A DNA stretch of 64,000 bases, from positions 45,772,704 through 45,836,703 of the forward strand of contig OZ023205.1 in the NCBI GenBank assembly GCA_963995525.1, written 5' to 3'. The translations under genes were made by a program, and so were the position numbers. The DNA is from Escarpia spicata. Lineage: Eukaryota > Annelida > Polychaeta > Sabellida > Siboglinidae. Below the pieces are notes generated by a model, which saw only the letters and a program-made list of their open reading frames with translations, did no database searches and was not told the DNA's origin. Positions 1-10,590 of the stretch are shown in pieces. Positions within the stretch are counted from its first letter, which is position 1, and each line of letters begins with the position of its first letter.

Positions 1-665
1 GGTAAAATCAAGATCATGAGAATCAATGGCAAGAACAGCCCAGTTGTACTACAGGGAGAAGCCCTAGATGGAGTAAAGTCATTCATGTATCTAGGAAGTG
101 TAGTGGACACAAATGGAGGAACAGATAGTGATGTAAGAGATAGGATAGGAAAAGCAAGGGCAGTTTACACTGGACTAAACAAAATATGGAAGTCCAGAGA
201 AATTTCAATATCAACAAATTTATGCATTATTAACTCAAATGCTAAGGCTGTGCTAATGTATAGATCGGAAACATAGCGTACTACAAGATCCATGCTACAC
301 AAGCTCCAGCATTTCATAAACAAATGTCTAAGGAGAATTCTATGGGTATGGTGGCCAGAAACAATCAGTAAGAAAGCACTATGGGAAAGAACCAACCAAG
401 AACCAATCAAACACGAAATCACAAGGAGGAAGTGGAGCTGGATGGGCCACACGCTCAGGAACCTGCAACTCACACCACAAGACAGGCACTGACATGGACC
501 CCCAGGGGAGAAGGAAAAGGGGAAGGCCAAGAAACGCCTAGCGCAGGGAGGTAGAAGTAGACATGACAAAAGCAGGATAGACTGGAAATGACTGTCCAAA
601 ACCGTGTCCGATCGAAAAGATTTGTTGATGGCCTATGCTCCACCATGGAGTGAAAAGGATTAACC
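1..665 (+). pseudogene. RTE-like non-LTR retrotransposon, 3' end of ORF2
   Basis: This is the C-terminal tail of a retrotransposon endonuclease/reverse transcriptase. The translation from 16 gives FMYLGSVVD, then GKARAVYTGLNKIW, and after an in-frame TAG at 274-276 it continues in the same frame with [13 protein letters not shown] and WSWMGHTLR. The TAG sits where the family has the Trp of SETW. A frameshift near 490 precedes a decayed end (WTPRG, then KRGRPRN, then WPMLHHG) that stops near 665. The element has no start inside the window and is dead. The family name is from memory of similar tails, so the clade is less certain than the retrotransposon call. Confidence 0.8.
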
Positions 666-1189
666 TCATAACAAATCTGTCAAAAATGTCAACAAACAAG
701 ATTTGTCTTACATAAGCTGGTGAACGAATTGGTATTTTTGTAAAGATGTTTCACTTAAGAATACAAGCCAATTCATATGGTTAACCTGACATTCATAAGT
801 TATGTAAAATTTTACAGTTTTTAATAGATATGTCCAACACATGACATGCAGTTTAAAAAAAAAATGTAATGCTCCCTAGGTCACTGGCGAAGTTAACGTA
901 ACGTGAACGACAATAGAATAGCGTTATTTGAGATAATCGATGTAGTTAGATGAGTAATTAAAACCTAAAATAACAACCTTTTACAGTGTATATTAGTACA
1001 CAGGAAACCTTGTATCTAAGCCTAACTTGAGTACATTGTCATCGACATCGTAACTAGGTAAGGCACGGTGTGTCACTGTGTGTTAACAAATATAACTAAC
1101 TATAACCTAAACAATCTGGTGTAAATTGTACACAGAAAAGTCTTTTCAAAGACTATATAAAAACTATTTTGAACATAAATAAATTCTGA
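666..1189. other. Gene-free stretch
   Basis: AT-rich sequence between two retroelement fragments. I see no coding signal, tandem repeat or recognisable element. It may include the 5' untranslated part of the CR1-like element that follows. Confidence 0.5.
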
Positions 1190-1190
1190 T

Positions 1191-1454
1191 ATGGCACCTT
1201 GCAAGCGGCAACTCAGGGCAAAACGACACTTAGTTTGCAACGACTGCCAGAGCTGGGTGGATTTTGCGTTGTCTGGCTGTTCAAAATCATGGGTAGAGAC
1301 CAAAGATGATGGATTCACCTTTCGGTGCATGGGGTGTTTGAGGGTGGAATGTCTGATGAAGGAGGTGTGTAAGTTGACGGATAAAATGAAGGAGATGGAG
1401 GCGAGACTCAACTTAGAAATAGATGGAGCAGAGAGGGATGACACGGAGAGTTGA
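1191..1454 (+). pseudogene. CR1-like ORF1, N-terminal cysteine-rich finger and coiled coil
   Basis: An 87-residue frame starts at ATG 1,191. Cysteines at CNDCQSWVDFALSGC and FRCMGC space like a PHD-type zinc-binding fold. A short heptad-like stretch, LMKEVCKLTDKMKEMEARL, could form a coiled coil. In CR1-group elements ORF1 binds RNA and assembles the particle, which would be its inferred role. The frame closes with TGA at 1,452 and a basic region continues in another frame from about 1,423, so the protein is probably frameshifted. The alternative is a small host zinc-finger gene, but the retroelement domains downstream argue against that. Confidence 0.55.
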
Positions 1455-2013
1455 GAATTCTACAACACAGAAGGAGCAGAGTTGTGACACGGAGACCGAA
1501 GAAAGGAGACTGAGAGGAGGGAAGGTGACCGGTGTGAAAGAACAAGAAATTGATAAGACAGAGGGACAGAGGAAAAGTGTTCGGCAGAGGAAAAGAAAAC
1601 GGGTCAGTGGGGATAGATCAACAGGTAGTCAGACTGTATAGAACGAGGAGAGACGCGACAGCGATACAGGTGGTGAAGAGGTAGATACCACAGAAGCAGT
1701 TGGTAAGACTGTGAGACAGAAGACTGATGGAAGAAGACAGAGTGTTCAGCAAAAAACAGAAAACATGACAGGCGTGAAGGTGACAGGGGAGAAAGTGACC
1801 GTAGTGAAGGAGGTAGCCGGGGAAAAGGGACGGGAGAGGAGAGAAGAAAATTTGATGGGAGGAAAGATGAAGGGACGAAAAGGAAGTGAGAGTAAATGTA
1901 CTACAAGAGAAGATGACAGGAGGAAATGGGACAAGAGAAAACGCGACAGGAAAGAAGGGAATGGAAGAGAATGTGACACAGACCTGCCTACCCCAAAAAC
2001 TTCCTGTCAATAA
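1455..2013 (+). pseudogene. CR1-like ORF1, low-complexity basic region
   Basis: Two frames (1,423-1,641 and 1,711-2,013) encode Lys/Arg/Glu-rich, repetitive protein with runs such as KSVRQRKRKRVSGDRST and KVTGEKVTVVKEVAGEKG. The DNA is purine-rich on the plus strand, so some of this coding appearance is compositional. It sits between the finger and the SGNH-like domain, where such elements carry a variable basic linker. The frames shift between the two pieces. Confidence 0.45.
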
Positions 2014-2435
2014 TCCATCTTCCAATTGACACTGATTTTCAGGAATATACGCTTCCTGTCAGTAATGCAGAACCATCATGTCAGATATTGTCACCGGGGG
2101 GGAGGGGGCATTACACGTTTCTTTTCGGTTGGCGGTGGCGTCGTTTCGCTGTCATCCATCATTTCGTGCAGCGTGACTTCGTTTTGTTTGATCGCGGAAA
2201 TGCCAATTTGTCATAACGTTGTTTCCTATTGGTTAGATTACGACCTGACTTAGCGAATGAAAAACCATGTCACAACATGCTGCATACATATGCTGCCACC
2301 TGTTGATTATAGTGGAAACTAAATTTTGGTGATTGGCAAACATGGTGACAGTCCGTAATATTTTCATCCCTCGCCGTAATACCGTAATTTGAGGTGACTT
2401 TCCTGATTGATTCCGGACAATCCGGAATGGTAGGC
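2014..2435. other. Non-coding gap inside the CR1-like ORF1
   Basis: About 420 bp separate the basic region from the SGNH-like domain and show no conserved coding. A G-run lies at 2,095-2,107. A 14-bp inverted repeat (CAGACCTGCCTACC at 1,979-1,992 and its complement at 2,429-2,442) brackets the stretch. That could mark a small inserted element, or could be chance. Confidence 0.35.
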
Positions 2436-3060
2436 AGGTCTGGTGACAGGATAGAAGACGGCAAGAGGAAAAGACAACAACCAGACATATGCAAACCGGA
2501 GGAGCTACTCCGAGGCAGTTATTGAGGGGGCAAGGAGAAAAGAGAGTGTTTATGGGCGATTCAATTCTGAGAAAAACAGCAAGATTATATGTGAGGGGAA
2601 GGACGTTGTTATATATCTACCGGGGGCTAGAATAGAGCATGTCACCGAAAGGGTAGAGAAGGTATTGGGGTATGGCAAGGGAGGGTCTATACTAGTACAC
2701 GTGGGAACAAACAATGCAGACAAGGAGGGAACAACTGGGATAGTTCAGAAGTACAGACATCTAGTGAGGAAGCTAAAGAAGACAAGAGTGGAACAGGTTA
2801 TTCTCTCAGAAATTTTGCCAGTAATGGGAGGAAGGGGGGCAACATACAGAAACTGTAAGAAGATGGCGATCAACGCACTAGTTGAGCAGATGTGTGAGGA
2901 AGAGGGCGTGGGATTCATAGATTTATGTGGGTACTTTGTTGGGAGAGAAGATATGTACATGAGAGATGGCCTCCATCTAAGTGGAAAGGGGGCAGCAGTA
3001 TTCCCAGAGAATCTGCTGCGATCTGTTGACAGTGGGACAGGTTGCATCTATTTAAACTAA
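2436..3060 (+). pseudogene. CR1-like ORF1, SGNH-hydrolase-like (esterase) domain
   Basis: The three blocks of the SGNH fold are visible: RVFMGDSILRKT (block I Gly-Asp-Ser, near 2,545-2,580), ILVHVGTNNADKEGT (block III Gly-x-Asn) and MRDGLHLSGKG (block V Asp-x-x-His, near 2,960-2,990). Esterase-like ORF1 domains are known from CR1-group retrotransposons. A frameshift near 2,575-2,595 separates block I from the longer intact frame (2,665-3,060), so no active enzyme is encoded. The endonuclease region follows within 100 bp. Confidence 0.75.
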
Positions 3061-3149
3061 ATTCGCAGGGGGGACTCACAGAGAAGCCTGAAACTGGAGG
3101 CATACATAAAGACAGCAAAAATAATTCAGCAAAGAACAGTCTGGAAAAC

Positions 3150-3937
3150 TGTTCTGAAGCTGGGTATAAATGTATTTGTTTAAATGCAAGGAGTATAGTA
3201 AACAAAAGAAATGAACTAAACATTATGGTAGAAGATATTGACCCTCACATAATAGGTATAACCGAATCATGGGCAACCACCGATATATATCAGATGCCGA
3301 ATTGGGACTGACAGGATATGTAATGTTTAGGAAAGATAGAATAGGAAGAAGGGGAGGAGGAGTTATTTTATATATTAAAGAATCTATCCAGGCTTATGAA
3401 ATAAAATTAGACAGAGAAGCAGATTGCGAAGAAGCTGTTTGGTGTAACATAGTTACAGGAAACTCAACGTTAACGGTTGGATTAGTTTATCGAAGTCCAA
3501 ACATAAGCATAGAAGAGAATGAAAAAATACAAAACGCTATAAGGGAAGTGAGCAAACGAGACTGTGTTATTATGGGGGATTTTAACCATGGACATGTAAA
3601 ATGGAAATCTCTACAGAGTATGGGTAGTGAGGACCACAAGTTTTTAGTTTTAGTACAAGATAGCTTCCTTTCTCAACATGTGCTAGAACCAACCAGGGGA
3701 GAGAATGTGTTAGACTTAGTTTTGTCCTCACAGAATGAATTAGTTGACAATGTTAAATTATGTGAGCCTCTGGGAAGTATTGATCACAACCAGATACATT
3801 TTTTTATCAAAGTAAAATCAGAAAGAAATAATAAAAAGCAGTTCAGGAGAAATTTCCACAAAGGAAGATATAAGGAAATGAGGAAATATTTAGCAAAGAT
3901 AGACTGGAATAACACAAAATTAAGTATAAACAAATGA
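3150..3937 (+). pseudogene. CR1-like ORF2, AP-type endonuclease domain
   Basis: This domain nicks target DNA for target-primed reverse transcription. In order I see LNARSIVNKRNEL, IIGITESWAT (catalytic Glu region), RRGGGVILYI, VGLVYRSPN, IMGDFNH (Asp and Asn of the active site) and SIDHNQI (Asp-His of the active site). The first two motifs are in the frame ending at 3,311 and the rest in the frame beginning at 3,269, so one frameshift lies near 3,300. The domain is otherwise well preserved, with intact catalytic motifs in the longer frame. Confidence 0.85.
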
Positions 3938-5312
3938 TGTGGAAGTTATATAGACGTACTGGAAATGACAAAGACTACAAGATTTATAAAGAAACCAAGC
4001 TACAGCTGAAATTAGACATTCAAAGAGAAGCTATGAACATAAATTAGCTTGTAATATAAAACATGACAGCAAAAGTTTTTATGCGTATGTTCGAAGGAAA
4101 CAGAAAGTTCAGGATAAGGTCGGTCCTCTAGAAGATAGTGCTGGAAATATAATAACAGAAGGATTCTTAATGGCAGAAGACCTGAATAAGTATTTTAGTT
4201 CAGTGTTTACCAGAGAAGACACTAGTTCAATGCCAGTACCAGAGGCTAAGTTCAAGGGGGCAGAATCAGACTATTTAAGACAGTTAATTGTAACCCCAGA
4301 AATGGTAGCTAAGAAAATTAGGGCTATGAAGGATAATAAATCACCTGGAGTGGATGGTATTCCACCCAAACTACTATTGGAAATCGTAGAACAAATTAGA
4401 ACACCGCTTGCAACAGTTTTCAACTTGTCATTAGAAGAGGGAGTGGTTCCTTTAGAATGGAAAGAAGCAAACATTATACCGTTATTTAAAAAACGTTCGA
4501 GAAACAAGTCAAATAATTATATACCAGTTAGTTTAACATCGGTGATTTGTAAATTATTAGAAAGACTAATTAAAGATCACATGGTGGATTTTCTTGTTAA
4601 ACATAACTTGATAAACCCATCTCAACATGGGTTTCTAAAAGCGGGGTCATGCTTAACAAATATGTTATGTTTTTTGGAAGATATCACTAAGTGGGTAGAT
4701 GATGGATCACCAGTAGATATTATCTACTTAGATTTTCAAAAAGCTTTTGACAAAGTGCCACATCAAAGATTACTGCTTAAACTAAAGGCCCATGGCATAG
4801 GAAATGGTATAATTAACTGGATAGAAAAATGGCTGATTGACAGAAGACAACGGGTAGTTATATGGGGAGGCTTCAAACTGGAAATCAGTTTTGAGTGGGG
4901 TTCCACAGGGATCAGTACTGGGACCTATATTATTCTTAATATATATAAACCATTTGGACGATTATATAGCTAGCAAGGTGTTGAAATTTGCAGATGATAC
5001 AAAAGTGTTTAGAAGGATTAAAAGTGATGGAGATAGACAGCATTTACAAGATGATCTTGACAGGTTGATCAAATGGTCTGAAAAGTGGCAAATGTTGTTC
5101 AATTTTGGGAAATGTAAATGCCTTCACACAGGACATGGGAACGAATATGTAGAATATACAATAGGGGGAAATGTACTAAGTACTACTGTAAAGGAAAAAG
5201 ACTTAGGGCTGACAATTAGTGCTGACATGAAGGTTTCAGAGCAGTGTGGAATTGCAGCTTCAAAAGGAAATCAAATCCCTGGATTGATTAGGCGAAATAT
5301 AGCATATAAAGA
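3938..5312 (+). pseudogene. CR1-like ORF2, reverse transcriptase domain
   Basis: The linker 3,938-4,169 is frameshifted but recognisable. The frame 4,170-4,973 carries KSPGVDGIPPK, then FQKAFDKVPHQRLL (first catalytic Asp). A shift near 4,900 moves the reading to the frame starting at 4,891, which gives [14 protein letters not shown] and the catalytic FADDTK box. Homology with the 48-kb copy ends at about 5,312, so the thumb and C-terminus are absent. It is nearly identical over long stretches to 47,983-48,975, so both copies come from one subfamily. Confidence 0.85.
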
Positions 5313-6229
5313 TGGTGTAATATTTCCAACTGATCATTTTGTTACAGCCGACTCACCGTACACTATCACCTGTTGGCAGACAGGATACTCATATCTTATA
5401 TAAAACTAAGACCAGCCTAAATTTAAGGCTACAATTTGTGCATTAAAATAATTTCAAGGTCGTCTGAAATAATTTGTGGTTGTTTCTTTATTGATGTAAA
5501 CTTGCTTTTCTGCATGTCAATAGTCTTAGCAATACTAGTAAGTTTTATTTCACGATGGTAACCAATGTCTTGACTGTGAAGCTTCATTTGTAGATAACTG
5601 TCAGACTCAGCAACATAACAACAACACTGTTTTATATGTGCTTGGAAACTGTCTTCCACATTGTCTTAGAAGGATGAACTGATCAACTTGACTAGTTGGC
5701 TATGCATAAAGTTGGCTTGTAGGTTGACGATTGGACCCTGACAGAAACCTCCAAATGAAGTATCATAAATCTCTAAACATATTTACCATGTATATCAAAG
5801 AGTTAATTTTCTTTAACCAAAGGCTAGGGAGATGGTCCCTGACAGAAACTTCTGGAGGTGCTGTGGCCCTGATATCTGCAAGAGGCATGACTCACCAACG
5901 TATGGACATGCTCTACTGTCCAGACACGCAATCCCAGCTATGGGCAAATAGTCGCACAATGGGTGGGCAATAGGCAATTTATGAGAAACTGTACTCTGGA
6001 AGTTTCTGCTGCTTCCTGTCTTGTCACCTCAATCCTCTTTGACCACACAATTCAAAGTGTGTGGGATCATCTGGTTGTGCCCAGACTTTCCCACCCAACA
6101 ATCCACATGGAACCTTCTTGTAGCTGTTGTCCACTGCTTCCTCTTTTAACGAAAAATCGATCTAAAGTAGTGGACATCACATATACCGATTGTGGCAAGC
6201 TAAGCCACTTCGCGGCTAAATCTAAAGTG
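5313..6229. other. Gene-free stretch
   Basis: There is no confident gene or repeat. A frame at 5,963-6,655 reads into the retroelement remnant that follows, but its first ~90 residues show no recognisable domain. The phrase TGGTCCCTGACAGAAACTTC near 5,833 resembles TTGGACCCTGACAGAAACCT near 5,731, a short imperfect direct repeat of no clear meaning. Confidence 0.4.
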
Positions 6230-6930
6230 AAAACAGTAAGCATTGTTGATCTTCAGTATAAGGACAACAATTGTCGTACACTCAGCACAAGATGTGCAGA
6301 ACACGCGTCATGCCCCTGTAAAACACAAACTCTTTGGACTCTCTGTCAATGCCACAAGGTCAGTGTACATCAAATGATAACATCATTATCCACAACTCCA
6401 CCACCTCACAGTATCATACAAAACACTGCTTTTGATCATGTTTACCATTTCACATACTTGGGAAGCAACATGACAACTAAAACAAACACCAATGCAGAAA
6501 TTCAGTACATAATAAAATTTGCCTGTCTTAGTGATAGAAGACTTAATAGCTATGTATTCACTAAACATGGGCTCAGGACATCTCCTAAGATCCTGGTATA
6601 CAAAGCTGTCACATTGTCCACCTTTTTATATGGCAGCAAAACACAGGTAACCTAGAATTGTCACACCAAAGAACTATGTTGGGAGTCTGCACGACTAGCA
6701 CTGAGGCTCGGCTGGTTAAAACTCAGCTATGTTGGGTTGGTCACGTCAAGTGCATATGAGAGGACAGAGTTCTGAAGCAATTACTTTAAGCCCAACTTAC
6801 CATTGGCAAATGTGCCACTGGGAGTCAAATGACATACACTGTAGTACAACAACCAAATGAAAAGAAATATGAAGAAATGCAACAATTGTGTGAAAAACTA
6901 ATTGTGAACAACTAAGCCGACCTGTCAAAG
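6230..6930 (+). pseudogene. RTE-like reverse transcriptase remnant
   Basis: The frame to 6,655 contains DLQYKDNNC (a decayed YADD-type box), TLCQCHKVS, FTYLGSNM and ILVYKAVTLSTFLYGSKT, the order seen in RTE-group RT C-termini. After a stop at 6,655 other frames continue with LCWVGHVK. Stops and shifts make it a fossil. It is a different lineage from the fragment at 1-665, sharing only the general YLGS and LYGS motifs. It abuts the purine tract that begins near 6,945. Confidence 0.65.
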
Positions 6931-6949
6931 AAGCCCTAAACGAAAGAGA

Positions 6950-7745
6950 GAGGGGAAGAGGTGGGAGATAGGAAGATAAATAAAAAAAAAAGACAGAGGG
7001 GGAGACGGGAAAGAGGGAGGGAAGGGGAGAGAGGGGAAGAAGGTGAGGGAGAGCGATATAGCAAGAGAGAAGGGAGAGGGAAGAGAGACAGAGATGGAGA
7101 GAATAGGAGTGGGGGTTGAAGGTGAGGGGGGAAGAAAGAGTGGAAAGGAGAAGAGGGGGAAAGAGAAAGAAGAGAGGGGGAGATAGAGAGGAGAGGAGGA
7201 TAGGGGGAGAGAGATAGGCAGAGAGGGGGAGAGAGAGGACAGGAGAGGGAGAGAAATAGGAGAGGGAGAGAGAGAGGAGAGGGAGAGAGAGAGGAGAGGG
7301 AGAGAGAGAGAGAGAGAAGAGGAGAGAGTGAGAGGAGAGGGGAGAGAAAGAGGACAGGAGAGGGAGAGATAGGAGAGAGAGAGAAGAGGGAGAGAGAGGA
7401 GAGGGGGAAAGAGAGAGGAGAGGGGAAAGAGAGAGGAGAGGGGGAGAGAGGAGAGGAGAGGGAGAGAGAGGAGAGGGGGAAAGGGGGAGAGAAAGTAGAG
7501 GGGGAGAGGAGGAGAGGGAGAGAGAGAGAATAGAGGGGGAGATAGAGAGAGAGGAGAGGGGGATAGGGGGAGAGAGATGGGAAGAGAGGGAGAGAGAGAG
7601 AGGGAGAGAGAGAGTACAGGAGGGAGAGAGACAGGAGTGGGAGAGGTATAGGAGAGAGAGAGGAGAGGGGGAGAGAGGAGAGGGAGAGAGAGGAGAGGGG
7701 GAAAAAGAGAAGGGGAGGGGAGAGGGAGAGAGGAGAGGGGAAAAA
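6950..7745 (-). repeat. Long polypurine/polypyrimidine tract, (CT)-rich tail of a SINE
   Basis: Almost 800 bp are nearly pure purine on the plus strand, made of GAGAGAGGAGAGGGGGAGA-type units, i.e. CT-rich on the minus strand. It begins immediately downstream, in minus-strand sense, of the tRNA-derived SINE at 7,746-7,873, so it is best read as an expanded SINE tail. Two overlapping Ser/Leu/Pro-rich frames across it (6,797-7,807 and 6,936-7,934, minus) are compositional artefacts. Mirror symmetry of such tracts permits triplex (H-DNA) structure; that is inference. Confidence 0.85.
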
Positions 7746-7873
7746 AAGGCTAAGTAAACTGGAGCTACGTAGAGTGACGACTTGCCCAAGGTTCGACACT
7801 GCTGCACAGGATTCGATCCCGGGTTCTCTCAGTCGAGTGTCCGAAGCTCTAGCCACTGCACCACTGCGCTCCA
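7746..7873 (-). mobile_element. tRNA-derived SINE
   Basis: The minus strand carries a tRNA-like head with an internal RNA polymerase III promoter: A box TGGCTAGAGCTTCGG at 7,841-7,855 and B box GGATCGAATCC at 7,809-7,819, with tRNA-like spacing between them. A short body follows (GGGCAAGTCGTCACTCTACG, then a TAGCTCCAGT stretch) and then the CT-rich tail. The tail and the body without acceptor-stem pairing distinguish it from a working tRNA gene. The tRNA of origin was not determined. Confidence 0.75.
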
Positions 7874-7879
7874 CAAGAT

Positions 7880-8374
7880 TATGATATCTATATATATCCT
7901 GCCAACTTTGAGAATACAACATGGTGTCTGTCAAAGAAATGTGTCGCTCATAGGCGGACCATACACATGCTGGTCAACCATTTGTGGTTGCCTCTTTCTA
8001 AAAACTACTTGGAGATAAGATAGCAGTGGTAAGAAGACACATGTAACTGTCATGTTATAAATTCATTGGCAAGACATTGATACATCCACGTATGGTCAAA
8101 AGCATACCTAAACACTGCTAAGTCTACAGATGTTTGTTGAATTATACATGTTATGTTGTCACTCGTTATTAGGGAATTGCAATAAATTATGGATCCGACA
8201 GTCAGTTTTAGTGAAAGATTGTAGTTACCGCTGATGAAAATGACTGTGTATGGTACATAGAAGTAACACTCATTATGAGATGATAACCCTTGTGCTCCAC
8301 TGGTGTCTTCACAAAGATGAGAAGGACAGGAGCATTGTTTACAACAGATCTGAATATATAGAATTAAAACTCAC
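7880..8374. other. Presumed intron, no feature seen
   Basis: This is non-coding sequence beyond the donor site of the last visible LRR exon. I searched it for a further 87-nt LRR exon, which the alternation predicts, and found none. Confidence 0.4.
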
Positions 8375-8458
8375 TCCAGTGTGTCCACATTTTGGCAATG
8401 CTGCAGGGCACGTGTGACAGAGACCATGGCTTTAGCTCCGATTCCACATGATGACAAA
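8375..8458 (-). CDS. NLR gene, LRR exon 12 (84-nt type)
   Basis: The exon is 84 nt, phase 2 at both ends, and encodes one LRR. Acceptor TTTGTAG precedes it and donor GTGAGT follows the partial codon GA. The repeat reads LSSCGIGAKAMVSVTRAL then QHCQNVDTL, matching the L-x-x-C-x-I-G-A pattern of the other 84-nt exons. It is the most 3' exon visible. Splicing in phase from the 10,504 exon completes a CG+T codon. The alternation predicts an 87-nt exon next, probably left of the window. Confidence 0.82.
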
Positions 8459-8727
8459 CTACAAAGAAACATGATTGTAGACTACATCAAATGTGCACAT
8501 CAATACAATGATACCGAAAGTGACATCCTACTCAACTGTGAGCATGGTTACTAGATGTGTCTACTGCATGCTCAGTTTGACTCCAGTCAATAGTTCTGTG
8601 CTACCTACCAGGTATTCACTGCATCACTATTATCAAAGTTCAACTGCGATTTTCTCAGTTTCACTCCAGTGGCTCTTTTGGGGTTATTACATTGATGCAT
8701 AGAACTGTTATTTATGTTATAAGACGA

Positions 8728-8790
8728 TGTGTGTGTGTGCGTGCATGTGTGCATGTGTGCATGTGTGCATGTGTGCATGCGTGCATGCGT
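8728..8790. repeat. (TGTGTGCA)n microsatellite
   Basis: Short tandem runs of TGTGTGCATG-type units, about seven or eight copies with T/C variation, inside an NLR intron. The minus-strand frame across it (Cys/Thr/His-rich) is an artefact. Confidence 0.85.
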
Positions 8791-10503
8791 CAGTGCAGAC
8801 TTCTTTACATATTTCCATCCGTTTTACATGTATGGGGCTGACATTCTGTAGGCTTGTAAGCGAGCACGATGGAGGCGATTTGTAGTTTTTTAGTTTCACC
8901 TGAGGGCAATCCCAATACGATGAGGATATTGGAAAGTTCAACATTTCAATATAATAATAATAAATATTATTATAAATATAATAATAATAACTTCTAGTGT
9001 ATTTGAAGCTGCAAACTGTGAATAAATTCATAATAAAACCTGTAAATATGCCACTATTTGTAAACTTTGTACACGAGTTCCGCTGCACGCTGCTACAACT
9101 GTACGAGCTGTTTTGTCACCATATGGGACTAGTAAACCTGACGCTGGTAAATAAAACGGTAAGCTCACATATGGTAGAAAACCACAGAGCAGTAAAACTG
9201 CATGACGGTTTACCATCAAGTCTCGAAACAAAAGTGAATTTAAAAAGCAGGACATTTATTTTGTGACCATGCAATCAGTGCTGTTATTTTTGTGTGTTGT
9301 CAAATTGCACATGTACCAAGATAGGGATGTAAATTTTATTTTTAATTGGAGATCCATTGTTTAAAATATCTTTCATATTTGCCTAATTTTATTTGCAGGG
9401 AAGTTAATTAATTCAATGTTTGTTATAATAATTGTGTTGGTAATATCGAGTTTAATCAGGAGCTCAGCTTTCAAGTGTTGTAGATAGAACAAAATGTTAA
9501 TAATTTTATTCCAAAATCATACAATATATAACCAATGCATAGTTACATGGAAGGTGAAAATCGGCTGACTGAAATAGCGACATTTCTCCGGAATGCTATG
9601 TTCATGAAATATGCCAATGATTACAAAAGTGTAACAATTTGCATTTAGGGCCTACCATCGAGGATTACTGCACTATGCATACTAGGGAAATACAGCGTGG
9701 AATACTACTTTCCAGTGAGATTTACCATTACAACTGGAATGTGTAAAAGTAAACAGGAAACCAAGACAGATACCAATGAAATAGAATGCATCATTATGGT
9801 GCAGCCCATCACATGTTTAACTAGGCGAGGTGAGTCATCATTTATATGAGGTCGGCTAGCAGAATCATGGGTTGGCTACGTTTTAAATGCACTGTATCTC
9901 GGGGTGTCGGATATTTCAGTATTGGTAAGTCGGGGGTGAGTCAATTTCCATTGTTCAGAATGATGTCAACCATAGTGTTTATACATAATGAGGGTCAGTT
10001 TTCAATGCATAGGATTTTTGGCTGCTTACGTAAAACTGTAGATATCTAATATTTATCTTGAAAGGATTATTGGCAGCCATTTCCCCCATGCAATGCAAGG
10101 TATGCGACTGTTTACAGGATAATCTAATACTGATTTTGCCAGTTAACAAATTGGCAATGCAGACACAAGAACATACTGGAGACTGTGGAGTGCTGAGACT
10201 GGAATACATGTGTAAAACAGTTGCCATGCGACTTAACCAAACATACACGATGCAGAAATAAACTCCCCTAAAAAAGAATATTAAAACAACAACTAACAGT
10301 ATTGTTTTAATGAGTTGATAATTTTTGTGTTTTTGTTAGATAATTTCTTATTTGGATGACTGAGTGATCATAAACCTATTTTTAAAAATTGAAAGCCTGC
10401 ACAAATCACTCAACTAAGACTTAAACTTCAACATATCGATTCTGATAGGTCATGTGACACTCACAGAACTGAAATGTTTGGTTGATCAACTGGCAATACT
10501 GAC
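8791..10503. other. NLR intron, gene-free
   Basis: An AT-rich (TAA/ATT)n patch lies at 8,949-8,992. Otherwise I see no gene, tandem repeat or recognisable transposon. Short frames here (for example 8,997-9,266 and 9,979-10,261) have no recognisable domains. Confidence 0.45.
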
Positions 10504-10590
10504 CGTATGACCTGCAGAGACGACATGGAGCTCAGGTTTCTGCTCAGCACGTCGCTGGCTTCTTGATCTCTCAGGTCGTTTTTACAGAGC
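10504..10590 (-). CDS. NLR gene, LRR exon 11 (87-nt type)
   Basis: The exon is 87 nt, phase 2 at both ends. Acceptor TTTTGTAG precedes it. The donor is GTCAGT, weaker than GTAAGT, after the partial codon CG. The repeat reads LCKNDLRDQEASDVLSRNL then SSMSSLQVI, a 29-residue LRR of the ribonuclease-inhibitor-like class found in NLR receptors. It most resembles the 34,670 exon (shared EAS/ETS and MSSL) and pairs with the 13,248 exon upstream. It would form part of the ligand-sensing solenoid. Confidence 0.85.

Larger units (their letters stand above)
1190..5312 (+). mobile_element. CR1-like non-LTR retrotransposon, decayed and 3'-truncated
   Basis: The order is ORF1 cysteine-rich finger, basic region, SGNH-like domain, AP endonuclease and reverse transcriptase, which is the layout of CR1/Jockey-group elements. 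Several frameshifts break the frames (near 1,440, 2,575, 3,300 and 4,900), with stops between 3,937 and 4,170. Homology to the second copy at 47,983-49,560 stops abruptly near 5,312, before the C-terminal part that the second copy retains. The 3' end is therefore missing. LINEs normally lose the 5' end, so a later deletion or rearrangement is likely. Confidence 0.8.

Noticed and set aside
1191..2013. A host gene encoding a zinc-finger and Lys-rich protein
   Set aside because: It is followed in order by SGNH, endonuclease and RT domains typical of one CR1-like element, and the frames are shifted.
1979..2442. A MITE defined by 14-bp inverted repeats inside the CR1-like ORF1
   Set aside because: The inverted repeat is short and I see no target-site duplication; chance is not excluded, so it is only mentioned as a gap feature.
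7805..7873. A functional tRNA gene on the minus strand
   Set aside because: A and B boxes are present, but acceptor-stem pairing is not evident and the sequence continues into a SINE body and tail.
6797..7934. Two long minus-strand frames (over 330 residues, Ser/Leu/Pro-rich)
   Set aside because: They lie on a near-pure polypyrimidine tract; the absence of stops is a result of composition, and both frames are open at once.
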